A DNA stretch of 60,752 nucleotides from an uncultured Lachnospiraceae bacterium (GTDB lineage: Bacteria; Bacillota; Clostridia; Lachnospirales; Lachnospiraceae): the NCBI GenBank assembly GCA_947625755.1, contig CANQPJ010000011.1, positions 1 through 60,752 of the forward strand. The letters are read 5' to 3'. The stretch's first letter is position 1, and every line of letters starts with the position of its first letter. Below the pieces are notes generated by a model, which saw nothing but the letters and a program-made list of their open reading frames with translations, did not search any database and was not told where the DNA came from. Positions 6,660 to 16,383 of the stretch are shown here, piece by piece. Both the position numbers and the translations under genes were made by a program.

Positions 6660-9134
6660 TTACAGATTTACTTCAACTTTTTCAAGATGCCAGATGTCCT
6701 TGACATACTCTTCGATTGTTCTGTCGGAAGTAAACTTTCCAACGTTTGCAACATTCAGGATTGCTGACTTTGCCCATCCCTCCTGATTCTTGTATGCTTC
6801 CTCCACGCGTCTTTGTGCTTCTGCATAGGACTGGAAATCTTTCAGGATAAAGTAGCGGTCTGCGCAGCCTGTCTCTTCCTTTGTAAGAAGTGAATTGTAA
6901 ATCGGTCTGAACAAATCCGGATTTTCCGGTGAATAGAATCCATTAATCAACTGCATAAGAACCTTTCTGATGTCCATATCAGAATTGAAAATTTCCATCG
7001 GATCGTATCCGCCATTCTGCTCGTACTGAATGACTTCATCTGAAGAAAGACCGAAAATAAATGCATTTTCTTCTCCTACTTCCTCAACAATCTCCACATT
7101 GGCGCCATCCATTGTACCTAATGTCAACGCACCGTTTAACATAAATTTCATGTTGCCGGTACCGGACGCCTCTTTGGAAGCAGTAGAAATCTGCTCTGAA
7201 ACATCAGATGCCGCAAAGATGATTTCTGCATTGGATACACGGTAATTTTCAATAAAGACTACTTTTATTTTTCCATTAATTGACTGGTCATTATTGATAA
7301 CATCCGCCACAGAATTAATTAACTTAATCGTAAGTTTTGCAATCTTATAACCTGCTGCTGCCTTTGCGCCAAAGATAAATGTCCTTGGAGTAAATTCCAT
7401 CTCCGGATGCTCCTTAATTTGATTGTATAAATACATAACATGCAGAATATTCAGTAATTGGCGTTTATATTCGTGCAGTCTCTTAACCTGTACATCAAAA
7501 ATAGAACGCGGGTCAATATCAATTCCGTTATGCTCCTTAATATATTTTGCAAGGCGTATCTTATTCTGATACTTAATATTCATAAATTCAGCCTGTGCTT
7601 TTTTATCATCCGCATAAACTTCAATCCCTTTAATCTTTGAAAGGTCGGTAATCCATTCATCTCCTACTTTGTCCGTAACCCATTGGGCAAGAAGCGGATT
7701 TCCGTGAAGTAAAAATCTACGCTGTGTAATACCATTCGTCTTGTTGTTAAATTTCTCCGGCATCATTTCATAGAAATCCTTCAACTCCTGTTTTTTAAGG
7801 ATTTCTGTGTGAAGTCTTGCTACGCCATTTACTGAATATCCGGCACAGATTGCCAAATGTGCCATTTTAACCTGACCGTCATAAATAATAGCCATTTTAG
7901 CCACCTTATCATGATTTCCCGGATATTTCTGTTCAATTTCAATACAGAATCTTCTGTTAATCTCCTCGATAATCTGATAACATCTTGGAAGCAGGCGGGA
8001 GAACAGCTCAATCGGCCATTTTTCAAGAGCTTCTGCCATAATTGTATGGTTTGTATAAGCAACACATTTTGTTGTAACTTCCCAAGCTTCATCCCACTCC
8101 AGATAATATTCATCCATCAACAGTCTCATAAGTTCTGCAACCGTAAGTGTAGGATGCGTATCATTCATCTGAAATACTACTTTTTCATATAATTTCTTAA
8201 TATCATCATGGTTCTTTAAGTATTTTTTAATAGCTGTCTGAAGTGAAGCGGACACAAAGAAATACTGCTGTTTCAAACGCAGTTCCTTACCTGCGTAATG
8301 GTTATCGTTAGGATAAAGAACCTCTGTAATGGTTTTTGCCAGATTTTCCTGCTCAACAGCCGCCATATAAGAACCCTTATCAAATTCGTCCAGATTAAAA
8401 TGGACAACCGGCTCTGCATCCCAGATTCTTAATGTGTTGACAACATTGTTTCCATAACCAACAATCGGCATATCATAAGGAATCGCCATAACTGCCTGAT
8501 AACCTTCCTGCTCAAAATAGTTACGTCCGTCTCTGTGTTCAATTTTCACTGTTCCGCCAAATCTTACTTCGCAGGCATATTCCTCACGCTTAATTTCCAA
8601 CGGGTTAATATGTCTTAACCAGTCTTCCGGAATTTCTTTTTGGAATCCGTCTTCAATCTTCTGCTGGAACATACCATATTTGTATCTGATACCACAGCCA
8701 TATGCAGGATAATTCAACGTAGCAAGGCTGTCAAGGAAACATGCTGCAAGACGTCCAAGACCACCATTACCAAGAGCCGCATCCGGTTCCTGATCCTCAA
8801 TCACATTCAAATCAAGACCTAATTCTTCAATAGCTTCCCTGATTTCATCCCGGCTGGATAAGTTGATTATCATATTTCCCAATGCTCTTCCCATCAGAAA
8901 TTCCATGGAAAGATAATAAACCGTTCTGCCATCAGCTTTATCGTATGCCTTCTGCGTAGCAATCCACTGGTCAATTACAATATCTTTTACTGCATAAGCT
9001 ACACAGACGAACTTATGTCTGTCACTGACTTCATCCAAAGTTTTCCGATAAAGCATTTTTGCCTGGTCGTTTACACGTTTTTTAAATTCTGCCTTAAATT
9101 TTTCCTTTTGATTGTTTGTCATTTTTTTGTTCAT
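6660..9134 (-). CDS. glgP: Glycogen/maltodextrin phosphorylase
   Basis: 824 aa, normal for GT35 phosphorylases. It releases glucose 1-phosphate from alpha-1,4-glucans using phosphate and pyridoxal phosphate. YYLSMEFLMGRALGNM, AALGNGGLGRLAACFLDSLA and NDTHPT are family signatures. EASGTGNMKFMLNGALTLGT near residue 660 contains the lysine that binds pyridoxal phosphate. The start MNKKMTNNQ has AGGAGAGGG upstream; a reading 48 codons longer would extend toward ileS without a site and exceed the usual size. Not part of the beta-glucan locus, but both pathways yield glucose 1-phosphate. Confidence 0.93.
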   Translation of the reverse strand: MNKKMTNNQKEKFKAEFKKRVNDQAKMLYRKTLDEVSDRHKFVCVAYAVKDIVIDQWIATQKAYDKADGRTVYYLSMEFLMGRALGNMIINLSSRDEIREAIEELGLDLNVIEDQEPDAALGNGGLGRLAACFLDSLATLNYPAYGCGIRYKYGMFQQKIEDGFQKEIPEDWLRHINPLEIKREEYACEVRFGGTVKIEHRDGRNYFEQEGYQAVMAIPYDMPIVGYGNNVVNTLRIWDAEPVVHFNLDEFDKGSYMAAVEQENLAKTITEVLYPNDNHYAGKELRLKQQYFFVSASLQTAIKKYLKNHDDIKKLYEKVVFQMNDTHPTLTVAELMRLLMDEYYLEWDEAWEVTTKCVAYTNHTIMAEALEKWPIELFSRLLPRCYQIIEEINRRFCIEIEQKYPGNHDKVAKMAIIYDGQVKMAHLAICAGYSVNGVARLHTEILKKQELKDFYEMMPEKFNNKTNGITQRRFLLHGNPLLAQWVTDKVGDEWITDLSKIKGIEVYADDKKAQAEFMNIKYQNKIRLAKYIKEHNGIDIDPRSIFDVQVKRLHEYKRQLLNILHVMYLYNQIKEHPEMEFTPRTFIFGAKAAAGYKIAKLTIKLINSVADVINNDQSINGKIKVVFIENYRVSNAEIIFAASDVSEQISTASKEASGTGNMKFMLNGALTLGTMDGANVEIVEEVGEENAFIFGLSSDEVIQYEQNGGYDPMEIFNSDMDIRKVLMQLINGFYSPENPDLFRPIYNSLLTKEETGCADRYFILKDFQSYAEAQRRVEEAYKNQEGWAKSAILNVANVGKFTSDRTIEEYVKDIWHLEKVEVNL

Positions 9135-9158
9135 TGTCCCTCTCCTATTTTCAATGTG

Positions 9159-9184
9159 AAAGGAACGATATAAACCGCTCCTTT
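9159..9184 (-). terminator. Hairpin between ileS and glgP
   Basis: AAAGGAACG (9159-9167) pairs with CGCTCCTTT (9176-9184) with one G-T pair. The following T-run is short, so this may be a weak terminator or a processing hairpin, leaving some read-through into glgP. Confidence 0.5.
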
Positions 9185-9216
9185 TTCTATTCATTCCTGT
9201 CCGTTCAACTAGCTGA

Positions 9217-12200
9217 TTACGAGTTTTTTGAAACACTAAATGTAACTTTTTCGCCATTAATATTCCATTCCTTCTCATACCCGTTTATTCTATCAAATTC
9301 GATATTATCTGCCAACACTTCAGATTTAATTTCGTCAAGATTGCCTTTAATAATGCTCTTAATCTTATCATTGTTAGCAACATTTACCATAATTTTATCC
9401 ATGACTTCAAATCCTGCCTCTTTTCTCATGGTCTGGATTTTACTGATTATTTCACGGACAAAACCTTCTTCTATAAGTTCGTCACTTAAATTGGTGTCAA
9501 GAACCACTGTCAGCTCTCCTTCGCCTTCAGATACATAGCCTTCTACCTGCGCCATATCAATCAGCAGATCATCCATTTCCAAGACAACTTCATTTCCATC
9601 AAAATCAAACTTCAATGGTTCTCCGGCATTTAAAACATCCATTGCGGCATTACCATCCAATCCTGCCAATGCCTCCTTAATCTTTCCTAAAAATCTGCCA
9701 TACTTTGGTCCAACAGTTCTTAATTGTGGTTTAAATGAATAAGATGTAAATGCTCTCACATCATCTGTGAACTCTACTTTTTTTATATTCAACTCATCCG
9801 CAATAATTTCCTTATAAAATTCCGAAAGTTCAAAATCAGCTTTTACAAACATTTTTCCAATCGGCTGTCTGTTCTTAATATTTGACTTATTTCTGCAGGC
9901 GCGTCCAAGAACAACCACTTTCAGGACTCTTTCCATATTATCTTCCAATTTTTTGTCAATATGCGCTTCATTTACTTCAGGAAAATCACAAAGATGTATC
10001 GATTCTTCTGCATTTTTATCTACACTGCGAACCAGATTCTGATAAATATCCTCTGTCATAAACGGAATCATTGGAGCTGCCGCCTTTGCCACTGTAACCA
10101 ATGCAGTGTAAAGCGTCATATATGCATTAATTTTATCCTGCGGCATATCTTTTGCCCAGAAACGCTCGCGGGAGCGTCTTACATACCAGTTGGACATTTC
10201 ATCTACAAATTCATCCAATGCCCTTGCAGCCTCCGGAATACGATAATTTCCAAGGTTGTCATCCACAGCCTTCACCATAGAATTCATCTTGGACAACAGC
10301 CACTTATCCATCACGGATAATTTATTATATTCCAGTTGGTACTTCGTTGGGTCAAATTGGTCAATTTCTGCATAAAGTACATAAAATGCATAGGTATTCC
10401 AAAGTGTTCCCATAAATTTCCGCTGTCCCTCTTCTACAGCTTTTCCATGGAATCTGTTAGGAAGCCATGGAGCAGAATTAATATAGAAATACCAACGAAT
10501 GGCATCTGCGCCATATTTATCCAACGCCTCAAAAGGATCCACGGCGTTGCCCTTTGACTTACTCATTTTCTGTCCGTTTTCATCCTGAACATGTCCTAAA
10601 ACAATAACATTCTTATACGGAGCCTTGTTGAATAATAACGTGGATTCTGCCAACAGCGTATAGAACCAGCCTCTGGTCTGGTCCACCGCCTCCGATATAA
10701 AGTCTGCAGGAAACTGCTGTTCAAACAAATCTTTATTTTCAAATGGATAATGATGTTGTGCAAATGGCATAGCGCCGCTGTCGAACCAACAGTCAATTAC
10801 TTCCGGAACTCTCTCCATGACACCGCCGCACTCCGGACAAGGCATGGTAATCTCATCAATATATGGTCGATGTAACTCGACTGTCTTTGCCCTTTCATCA
10901 CCGGATTTTTCAAACAACTCACGGCGGCTGCCAATAGACTGCATACAGCCACAGTCACACTGCCAGATATTTAATGGCGTACCCCAATAACGGTTACGGC
11001 TTACGCCCCAATCCTGAACATTTTCCAGCCAGTTTCCGAAACGTCCTTTTCCGATACTTTCCGGAACCCAGTTAATCGTATTATTGTTTCGAATCAAATC
11101 ATCTTTTACCGCAGTCATCTTAATAAACCATGACTCGCGGGCATAATAAATCAATGGCGTGTCGCATCTCCAGCAATGAGGATAACTGTGTTCAAATTTC
11201 GGCGCATCAAATAATAATCCTCTTTCATCTAAATCTACCAGCACTTTAGGATCAGCCTTTTTTACAAACAATCCTGCAAACGGAGTTTCATCTGACATCT
11301 CTCCTTTTTCTGTAACCAGCTGCACAAATGGCAGGTCGTAATTCCTTCCCACATTGGCATCATCTTCACCAAACGCCGGTGCAATATGGACAACGCCTGT
11401 ACCATCCGTCAGTGTTACATAGGAATCGCAGGTGATAAAAAAGCCTTTCTTGCGCTGTTTTTCTGCTTTTTCATATGCACATTCGTATAATGGCTCATAC
11501 TCTTTATACTCAAGGTCTTTTCCCTTATATGTCTCTAAAATTTCATAGGCTTTCACGCCCTCTTCTTTATTTTCCAGACCGCCCAGCACAGTATCCAGCA
11601 GCGCAGATGCCATATAATACACGTTTCCATCCCCAGCTTTTACCTTTGCATAATCCTCCACAGGATTTACACAAAGCGCCACATTACTTGGAAGCGTCCA
11701 TGGCGTTGTGGTCCATGCAAGAAAATAGGCGTCTTCACCCTTTACCTGAAAACGGACAATCGCAGAACGTTCCTTCACATCTTTATATCCCTGTGCCACC
11801 TCTTGAGAAGAAAGCGGCGTACCGCAGCGTGGACAATAAGGTACAATTTTAAATCCTTTATACAGAAGGTCTTTATCCCAGATGGTTTTCAGCGCCCACC
11901 ACTCTGACTCAATATAATTATCATCATAAGTGACATAAGGATTATCCATATCTGCCCAAAAACCTACAGTTCCCGAGAAATCCTCCCACATTCCCTTATA
12001 TTTCCACACGCTTTCTTTACATTTATCAATAAATGGTTCCAGTCCGTATTCTTCAATCTGGTCCTTACCATCCAATCCCAATGACCGTTCTACTTCCAAT
12101 TCCACCGGAAGTCCATGAGTGTCCCATCCTGCTTTTCTGGGAACCATACATCCTTTCATGGTCTGATAACGCGGAATCATATCTTTAATGACACGGGTAA

Positions 12201-12378
12201 GAACATGTCCAATATGAGGCTTACCATTGGCGGTAGGAGGACCGTCATAGAATGTATATGTTTTGCCCTTCTTACGGTTATCCATACTTTTGCCAAAAAT
12301 ATCATTGTCCTTCCAAAATTTTTCTGTTGCTTTTTCCCGCTCCACAAAGTTTAAGTTTGTTGATACTTTTTTGTACAT
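9217..12378 (-). CDS. ileS: Isoleucyl-tRNA synthetase
   Basis: 1053 aa class I synthetase charging tRNA-Ile. The HIGH motif is in PPTANGKPHIGHVLTR near residue 55 and the KMSKS loop is in QKMSKSKGN near residue 603. Cysteine pairs CPRC, CDCGC and CPEC suggest zinc sites. Length and the segment TANGKPHIGHVL resemble the IleRS2 (eukaryote-like) class rather than IleRS1 (DGPPYANG). IleRS2 enzymes are known for low sensitivity to mupirocin. GAAAGGAG precedes the ATG. Expression is controlled by a T-box leader. A tree with reference IleRS1 and IleRS2 would settle the class. Confidence 0.95.
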   Translation of the reverse strand: MYKKVSTNLNFVEREKATEKFWKDNDIFGKSMDNRKKGKTYTFYDGPPTANGKPHIGHVLTRVIKDMIPRYQTMKGCMVPRKAGWDTHGLPVELEVERSLGLDGKDQIEEYGLEPFIDKCKESVWKYKGMWEDFSGTVGFWADMDNPYVTYDDNYIESEWWALKTIWDKDLLYKGFKIVPYCPRCGTPLSSQEVAQGYKDVKERSAIVRFQVKGEDAYFLAWTTTPWTLPSNVALCVNPVEDYAKVKAGDGNVYYMASALLDTVLGGLENKEEGVKAYEILETYKGKDLEYKEYEPLYECAYEKAEKQRKKGFFITCDSYVTLTDGTGVVHIAPAFGEDDANVGRNYDLPFVQLVTEKGEMSDETPFAGLFVKKADPKVLVDLDERGLLFDAPKFEHSYPHCWRCDTPLIYYARESWFIKMTAVKDDLIRNNNTINWVPESIGKGRFGNWLENVQDWGVSRNRYWGTPLNIWQCDCGCMQSIGSRRELFEKSGDERAKTVELHRPYIDEITMPCPECGGVMERVPEVIDCWFDSGAMPFAQHHYPFENKDLFEQQFPADFISEAVDQTRGWFYTLLAESTLLFNKAPYKNVIVLGHVQDENGQKMSKSKGNAVDPFEALDKYGADAIRWYFYINSAPWLPNRFHGKAVEEGQRKFMGTLWNTYAFYVLYAEIDQFDPTKYQLEYNKLSVMDKWLLSKMNSMVKAVDDNLGNYRIPEAARALDEFVDEMSNWYVRRSRERFWAKDMPQDKINAYMTLYTALVTVAKAAAPMIPFMTEDIYQNLVRSVDKNAEESIHLCDFPEVNEAHIDKKLEDNMERVLKVVVLGRACRNKSNIKNRQPIGKMFVKADFELSEFYKEIIADELNIKKVEFTDDVRAFTSYSFKPQLRTVGPKYGRFLGKIKEALAGLDGNAAMDVLNAGEPLKFDFDGNEVVLEMDDLLIDMAQVEGYVSEGEGELTVVLDTNLSDELIEEGFVREIISKIQTMRKEAGFEVMDKIMVNVANNDKIKSIIKGNLDEIKSEVLADNIEFDRINGYEKEWNINGEKVTFSVSKNS

Positions 12379-12411
12379 GTTGTACTCCTTTCATTTTGTA
12401 ACTAAAAATAA

Positions 12412-12702
12412 GAAAAAAGCTTCCGTCCCTGTTAAGGACGAAAGCCTGAAAATACTTTGTTATACTATCTTAAACAGCATACTCGGGAATCCCAAATCCA
12501 TCCTTTTATATGTGTTCTCTATAACGGGAGAAACCGTCAGCGCCTACTTGCATGCTATCATCATATTTCGGGCTGCGACTCCGGAGTGATATTCATTTAT
12601 CAGCTACTGGTATCTGACTTCCACCCATATCAGACTCTCTGTAACGTTTACTGATAAACTACTGTCTCTTTCAACGTCTTTGTTAAGAATAATTCAAAAC
12701 CA
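12412..12702 (-). ncRNA. T-box riboswitch (Ile) upstream of ileS
   Basis: The minus-strand leader has the Stem I base TTTATCAG/CTGATAAA, an AGAGAG bulge, a GGGTGGAAGTC terminal region and GAATATCACTCC, in which ATC is the Ile specifier codon. GCAGCCCGAA and AGTAGGC follow as in clostridial T-boxes. It ends in a terminator, GCTTTCGTCC/GGGACGGAAGC plus six T (12412-12447). The usual AGGGTGGNACCGCG box is not found. Its place is taken by AAAGGATGGATTTGGG, where AAGGA can pair with TCCTT of the terminator to make an antiterminator. Uncharged tRNA-Ile is expected to allow read-through. Confidence 0.85.
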
Positions 12703-12708
12703 ATAATT

Positions 12709-12737
12709 ATTTTAGTAAAATAGTTGGATAATGTCAA
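12709..12737 (-). promoter_or_regulatory. Promoter of the ileS T-box transcript
   Basis: On the minus strand TTGACA (12732-12737), 17-bp spacer, TAAAAT (12709-12714). The expected start is near 12702, just before the T-box. Bases 12740-12866 hold no gene and no clear terminator for the CotH gene. Confidence 0.8.
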
Positions 12738-12866
12738 TAGCCGGGAATACTCAAAATCATCAGCAATACCACCACAAACGATATTCCATACGGAAAACCT
12801 TTTCCAACTGTTTTTTTCATATTTTTATTGGATATATCCACAGAATAGATACACCCATTCACTCCT

Positions 12867-15569
12867 TTATTTCATTATTACCCTTTTTCTCCTGCTCCAA
12901 CGGCCATATGTCTTTTTACCGCCTGCAAATTTTACTCCCCGTACTTTGACATAAAGCCTTTTTGCCTTTTTGAATTTTCTGACAGGTAACAGGACTTTTG
13001 CTTTCTTAACCAGTTTCACAACTGTTTTCTTTTTTTTGAACTTTCTTGTTGGAGAAATTTTCACCTGATATTTTGTGACATTCTTCAACCGCTTAAATGT
13101 AAGTTTTATTTTTCCGGCATTCTTCTTTTTTAATGCTATTTTTACTTTTCCTTTTGCAATCTTTTTATGCTTTGCATCCGTACCATTTCCACCTGTAGCG
13201 GAAGGTTTGGTTTCTTTTGACTTCGTTGTTTGCTGGGTCGTGTCGTCCAAAACTACAGCCGTAGTTGTAACTTTTCCGGCAGTCTCCGTTGGAATTGTTT
13301 CGGTAGTAGCTTCCGTTGGAGTTGCTTCGGTAGCAGTCTCTGTCGGCATTGTTTCAGTAACAGTCTCTGTCGGCATTGTTTCAGTAACCGGCGGAACCGG
13401 TTCCGGCTTGCTATCTTCATATGCCTGCTCCATATCAATTCCCCACTCACTGCACAACCATATATTCCTATTGTCCAGCCAGTTTTGTAAAAATGTAATC
13501 GGCTGCTGCCATGTAGTCCATCCGGATTCTGCCGCATAGCTGTAGCCATCATCATTCGTCAAAGACCAGCCTGCGCCTAACGTTTCCTCACTCATATAAT
13601 TTCTTTCAAAAGACTTCCCATAATTTTCTAACAGATTCCGGATACTTATTATTGTTTCTGAATCGCTTCTGTAAATATTCTGAATTTTGTACTGCAATTC
13701 CTTATATCTGCTTTTTACCTTATTGTAAAATGTCTGATGTTTCAACAACTGCCGATACCAATTCATACTCTGGCAGTAATATCCTTTATAGCTGACACCG
13801 TCCACATAATAATCGGTATAGTAAGAAGACTTACAATTTCCGCTGGACAAATCATAATCCCAGCACGGTCCTGCATACACCTTATTATCCTTGATATAAA
13901 ATCTGGTAGAACTAAAATTAAAATCAGCGTTCTTAAACAACTCATTGACAATATAAAAATTGACAAAAGTGTCTTCATCCATATAATTTAAAATCTCATC
14001 ATAATTCTGACTTTGAAGCGCTGTTTCAAAATCATTCAGATAATTCTTTACTTTTTCAATTTTCTGATTTACCTGCTCATCCGTTAAATCATCACCTTTT
14101 TCCGGGTCATTAACATCAAATGTAGTTCTCAATACATCTGTTGTAAAATGGTCTACATCCGGTTCATTTCTTGTGCCGAGTTCCAAAAGAATGTCATTAC
14201 TTTCTGCATTATACGCATCAATATCCACTCTTTCCTTCTTGGCTTCCACAGCTTCTGTCACCAGATAATTTCCACAGAACTTTCCGTTGAGATATACTTC
14301 TGCAAACCGGCTTTCGCAGTTATACTGTACGCCAATCTCCTCTGCAAAATCATATACCAGACTATTTCTAATCAGCGACTTGTCAAATGAGTTTGCCAGA
14401 AGACACCATTTCTTTGCTTTTCCCATGCCTAATAACTTTTGCTTACTGCTCAATTTTATATTCCAAGGTTTTTTCGGTGCACCCGCAGTGGTATTGCCTC
14501 TGATTTTTATATTACTACTGCTGTCCACCAACGCATCATTCTTTCCTCCATCTTTATCTATTACAGAAACCGTAACATCCGGATTTTTATGATATTCGTT
14601 CGATATGCTGTTTTCCGTATCAATATAAATTTGGGCAATATCCGTATAAGTTCCGGCAGTTCCTTTGACAGTAAATCCGGCGCTTATCATGGCAGATTCT
14701 TTTCCGGAAGCATCTGTGTTTGCCACATACAAAGTATGCTGTCCTTCCGATAAATTTCCAACATCTTCCTTTGTCAGACAGTATCCCGAACCTTCAACTG
14801 TTTTTACTTTATTTTGTTTATTGTCAATGTATACATTATATCCATAAGACTCTGACGCCTCGTTAAAGTACATCATATATTTTCCGGTATATTTGTAATA
14901 ATCTCTAACCTTGAGATTGGATAATACCGGAACTACTTCTCCTTGAGGGTCTCTTCCAAAAAATCCAATTTCATAAATAGAATCCCCATACCCCGTAGTT
15001 CTGGCTATACAGTAAATTCTTATGGTGCGCACCTGAATTTCTTTAGAAAGTGTAAGATTATCCGTTCTTTTTCCATGCGTATCAACCACCTGGGTGAGCG
15101 TTTGAAAAATATTTCCATCGGCTGAAACTTCCACCCTATATTCTTTTGCTGAAGCAGCTTCCCAGTAGATAGCAATATCCTTTACAGAATACAGATTACC
15201 CAAATCTACTGTTAAATATTGAGGGTCCTCTCCGTGCTCTGACTCCCATCTGCTTGTCATATTACCATCAATCGCTTTGGCGGCTGCCTCTTTCTCTGAT
15301 GATGCATAAGCTGTTACGCCGTCATATTTCGCATAATTTTGATATGATATTCCTTCAATCATCATGTTGCCGGACGATAATGCCCCAACAATCTCATTAT
15401 CTCCCCCGTTTACAATCTTCTGTTCCACTGTCACACCTGTCAAATCCACAGACAGCTCTTCTGCCTTCACATCTGACATTCTAATCCAGCCCGGCATTAC
15501 ATTTACTGAAGTGACAATCAGCATCACTGATAAAAAGAAAGATACGATTATTTTACTCTTATTTTTCAT
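12867..15569 (-). CDS. Secreted CotH-type kinase with F5/8C domain and lysine-rich tail
   Basis: 900 aa from MKNKSK, chosen because AGGAGG lies upstream. Signal peptide (about 1-30); F5/8 type C (discoidin-like) domain about 75-205; Fn3-like segment about 215-310; CotH domain about 320-710; Thr/Glu/Pro repeats (TETMP, TETATEA) 720-800; lysine-rich tail 805-900. The CotH part shows KIRGNTT, KPWNIKL, EVYLNGKFCGNYLVTE and GPCWDYDLSSGN. CotH proteins are atypical secreted kinases of spore coats and of cellulosome-like systems. Target unknown. The tail is shared with three other secreted proteins in the window. It could phosphorylate surface proteins or simply be a scaffold. Transcribed after the small tail-only gene but separated from it by a hairpin. 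Confidence 0.85.
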   Translation of the reverse strand: MKNKSKIIVSFFLSVMLIVTSVNVMPGWIRMSDVKAEELSVDLTGVTVEQKIVNGGDNEIVGALSSGNMMIEGISYQNYAKYDGVTAYASSEKEAAAKAIDGNMTSRWESEHGEDPQYLTVDLGNLYSVKDIAIYWEAASAKEYRVEVSADGNIFQTLTQVVDTHGKRTDNLTLSKEIQVRTIRIYCIARTTGYGDSIYEIGFFGRDPQGEVVPVLSNLKVRDYYKYTGKYMMYFNEASESYGYNVYIDNKQNKVKTVEGSGYCLTKEDVGNLSEGQHTLYVANTDASGKESAMISAGFTVKGTAGTYTDIAQIYIDTENSISNEYHKNPDVTVSVIDKDGGKNDALVDSSSNIKIRGNTTAGAPKKPWNIKLSSKQKLLGMGKAKKWCLLANSFDKSLIRNSLVYDFAEEIGVQYNCESRFAEVYLNGKFCGNYLVTEAVEAKKERVDIDAYNAESNDILLELGTRNEPDVDHFTTDVLRTTFDVNDPEKGDDLTDEQVNQKIEKVKNYLNDFETALQSQNYDEILNYMDEDTFVNFYIVNELFKNADFNFSSTRFYIKDNKVYAGPCWDYDLSSGNCKSSYYTDYYVDGVSYKGYYCQSMNWYRQLLKHQTFYNKVKSRYKELQYKIQNIYRSDSETIISIRNLLENYGKSFERNYMSEETLGAGWSLTNDDGYSYAAESGWTTWQQPITFLQNWLDNRNIWLCSEWGIDMEQAYEDSKPEPVPPVTETMPTETVTETMPTETATEATPTEATTETIPTETAGKVTTTAVVLDDTTQQTTKSKETKPSATGGNGTDAKHKKIAKGKVKIALKKKNAGKIKLTFKRLKNVTKYQVKISPTRKFKKKKTVVKLVKKAKVLLPVRKFKKAKRLYVKVRGVKFAGGKKTYGRWSRRKRVIMK

Positions 15570-15619
15570 TATATAACAACCTCCTGAATATATATTTTCA
15601 TGCTTTTCCATATATGAAT

Positions 15620-15654
15620 AAAGGGTGTACTTCTGTTATTTATGTACACCCTTT
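15620..15654 (-). terminator. Hairpin between the tail-only gene and the CotH gene
   Basis: AAAGGGTGTAC (15620-15630) pairs perfectly with GTACACCCTTT (15644-15654) around a 13-nt loop. The minus-strand T-run is short (TTTATTC), so termination may be partial. Confidence 0.65.
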
Positions 15655-15669
15655 CCGTCTTTTTATTTT

Positions 15670-16275
15670 TTATTTTTTTATTTTAATTCTTTTTACTCCG
15701 GACCATCGACCATAATACTTTGTTCCATTAACCATTCTGACCGCTCTCGCCCTCACATAAAGTTTTTTCCTGTTCTTTATTTTTTTATCGGAAATTTTTG
15801 TATTTATTTTTCTTACTGTCCGCCGGATTAATATTTTTTTGAATTTTTTATTTTTGGCAACCTGTACCTGATACTTTTTTACGCCCTTTATCCTTTTCAG
15901 TTTTAAAGATATTTTTGCAGACCCCTTTTTTCTTACTACCTTTTTTACTCTTGTCTTTCCTACCTTAACTCCTTTTGTGGTTTGAAGAGGGGTACTAGTG
16001 GTAGTAATATCTGAATCCGTACCAGAGGTCATCTTATCTGTGGCAACAATACCTGTAGTTATCTTCTGTTCTGTATCTGTAGTTATCTTCTGTTCTATAT
16101 CTGTAGTGGCTGTTTCACCGGAAGGTGGCTGAACAGATGTTGTAGATGTTGCCGGTGTATGTGACTGCTGCCATGGATTCGGGCACACATCACCATCACT
16201 ATCCTGACTGGCGGCTACCGAAATTGTAATTCCCAATATAAATACTGTAAATAAAATTACACAACATTTTCTCAT
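15670..16275 (-). CDS. Small secreted protein made almost only of the lysine-rich Fn3-like tail
   Basis: 201 aa from MRKCC (GAAGGTG upstream). Signal peptide about 1-24, then a Thr/Ser/Gln-rich linker with repeats such as TTDIEQKITTDTEQKITT (about 45-95), then the basic domain of about 95 residues to the end. No catalytic or other binding domain is visible. The tail shows VKKYQVQV, KKLYVRARA and YYGRWSGVKRIKIKK, which align with the C-terminal ends of the CotH, 1317-aa and GH81 proteins. It may be a free wall-binding module, a competitor for anchoring sites, or the remnant of a larger protein. The 74-bp repeat array lies directly upstream. Confidence 0.8.
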   Translation of the reverse strand: MRKCCVILFTVFILGITISVAASQDSDGDVCPNPWQQSHTPATSTTSVQPPSGETATTDIEQKITTDTEQKITTGIVATDKMTSGTDSDITTTSTPLQTTKGVKVGKTRVKKVVRKKGSAKISLKLKRIKGVKKYQVQVAKNKKFKKILIRRTVRKINTKISDKKIKNRKKLYVRARAVRMVNGTKYYGRWSGVKRIKIKK

Positions 16276-16383
16276 ATATAACACCTTCAATTCAAACACT
16301 ATTCTTATTTAAGATTTTATCATTTACAAATAAAATAAGCAAGCACGAAAAATCTATGGAAATTTCATGGTGGGCGGAATGCA

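Noticed and set aside
9135-9278. 48-codon extension of glycogen phosphorylase
   Set aside because: It would overlap the ileS end and its hairpin; the internal ATG has a strong ribosome site and gives the normal length.
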